The position numbers were made by a program, and so were the translations under genes. The notes beneath the pieces were generated by a model. It ran no database searches and was not told the origin of the DNA. It saw only the letters and a program-made list of their open reading frames with translations. Of a DNA stretch of 64,000 nucleotides, positions 63,572-64,000 are shown one piece after another (position 1 is the first letter of the stretch; the number at the start of each line of letters is the position of its first letter). Origin of the DNA: Microbacteriaceae bacterium PS02068 (GTDB lineage Bacteria > Actinomycetota > Actinomycetes > Actinomycetales > Microbacteriaceae); contig JASCPF010000007.1 in NCBI GenBank assembly GCA_029959325.1, forward strand, positions 18,234 to 82,233, read 5' to 3'.

Positions 63572-63883
63572 ATGCCCGAGGTCGTCATCACCGTCAGCCT
63601 GCGCCCCGAGTGGTCGCAGCGGATGATGCACGCCCTAGACAGCGTCGAGGTGACCCGCCGCATGGAAGCGATCGCGGCCGGCGCCCTCGCGCAGTTCTCC
63701 CGGCAGCAGTACGTGACCGTCACGGCGACAGAAAAAGGCCGATCCCGCTCGATCCTCCGTGACCGGTGGGACGTGATCGGCAACCCCATGATCGAAGAGT
63801 TGCAGGCGCTCGTCGCGGACCTCCAGCACCGCAACCTCATGCTAGAAGAACGACTCCGCGCAGCCGGAATCCCGCTGAACTGA
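63572..63883 (+). CDS. Small protein of unknown function in the plasmid-like segment
   Basis: 103 residues. The pattern includes VVITVSLRPEWSQRMMHALD, a helical middle MEAIAAGALAQFSRQQ, a strand-like YVTVTATEKGRSRS and a C-terminal helix MIEELQALVADLQHRNLMLEERLRAAG with heptad-like spacing, so a coiled coil is likely. I do not recognise the family. There is no clear ribosome site before the ATG. It diverges from rep and the RHH gene across the dyad-rich region. Confidence 0.55.
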   Translation: MPEVVITVSLRPEWSQRMMHALDSVEVTRRMEAIAAGALAQFSRQQYVTVTATEKGRSRSILRDRWDVIGNPMIEELQALVADLQHRNLMLEERLRAAGIPLN

Positions 63884-63928
63884 CAACCGAGACACACGCC
63901 GAACGACCGGGGACCGGGGGGAGGCCCG

Positions 63929-63987
63929 GTTGGGGCGGGGCGGCTCGGGCGGCCTAGCGGCGCGCCCTGCGCCGCGCCCGCCCCAAC
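63929..63987. repeat. Large GC-rich inverted repeat at the right edge
   Basis: GTTGGGGCGGG (63929-63939) and CCCGCCCCAAC (63977-63987) are exact complements and enclose a second GC-only stem (around GGCGCGCCCTGCGCCGCGCC). Together they can form a long branched structure. The window ends 13 nt later, so any gene using it is out of view. Confidence 0.8.
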
Positions 63988-64000
63988 AGGGCCCGGCCCC

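Overview
The window reads as about 61.4 kb of core chromosome from a high-G+C actinobacterium, most likely a Microbacterium-like member of the Microbacteriaceae, followed by about 2.6 kb of plasmid-type sequence. Support for this: the gene order mltG-aroE-aroC-aroK-aroB-aroQ ... efp-nusB ... pyrR-pyrB-pyrC-(membrane protein)-carA-carB-pyrF-gmk-rpoZ ... metK-priA-fmt-rsmB-rpe, then hisE-hisG-hisF-hisI, trpCBA-lgt-gltBD-pyk, and pdtaR near polA; ATGA/GTGA 4-nt overlaps between operon genes; TANNNT -10 boxes, many of them 6-7 nt from the start codon as in leaderless mRNAs; a degenerate PriA; and an HGxxPAAW protein. Species identity is inferred.

Layout. 1-5.7 kb: end of an upstream gene (probably ruvX), the cell-wall lytic transglycosylase mltG and the shikimate operon. 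5.7-8.4 kb: a lipoprotein, then a divergent DHA2 exporter/TetR pair. 8.5-15 kb: efp, nusB, a SWIM/SNF2 ATPase, an MBL-Rieske protein and a coupled membrane protein. 15-25 kb: the pyrimidine operon behind a PyrR-type RNA hairpin, then a Gmk carrying an N-terminal mIHF-like domain, and rpoZ with a strong terminator. 25-31 kb: metK, priA, fmt, rsmB. 31-34.4 kb: a repeat-rich membrane protein, rpe and a glutaminase-STAS fusion. 34.4-40.5 kb: his and trp genes. 40.5-42.2 kb: a small GIY-YIG gene between two REP-like repeat blocks, then lgt. 42-49.8 kb: glutamate synthase and pyruvate kinase. 49.9-61.4 kb: an amino-acid permease, tRNA-Leu(CAA), pdtaR, a hotdog thioesterase, polA, a DUF885 peptidase, a luciferase-like oxidoreductase, an SGNH hydrolase, an MFS carrier and a DUF2087 protein.

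The last segment (61.9-64.0 kb) holds a rolling-circle Rep gene that looks cut off at its 3' end, a ribbon-helix-helix protein, a small unknown gene and several strong dyads. It looks like the replication region of a small plasmid or integrated element joined to the chromosome.

Two motif systems run through the core. One is a family of REP-like repeats (type A, CTTCGACAAGCTCAGGGACC; type B, GTTTCGACTCGCTGCGCTCG...) placed at gene junctions and even inside coding sequence (pyrC, carA, carB, pyrF, hisI, trpC). The other is a strongly over-represented heptamer, GGATGCC/GGCATCC, which also forms the stem of a terminator. Usual neighbours that appear to be missing are trpE (between hisI and the Trp-associated membrane gene) and coaBC (between rpoZ and metK).
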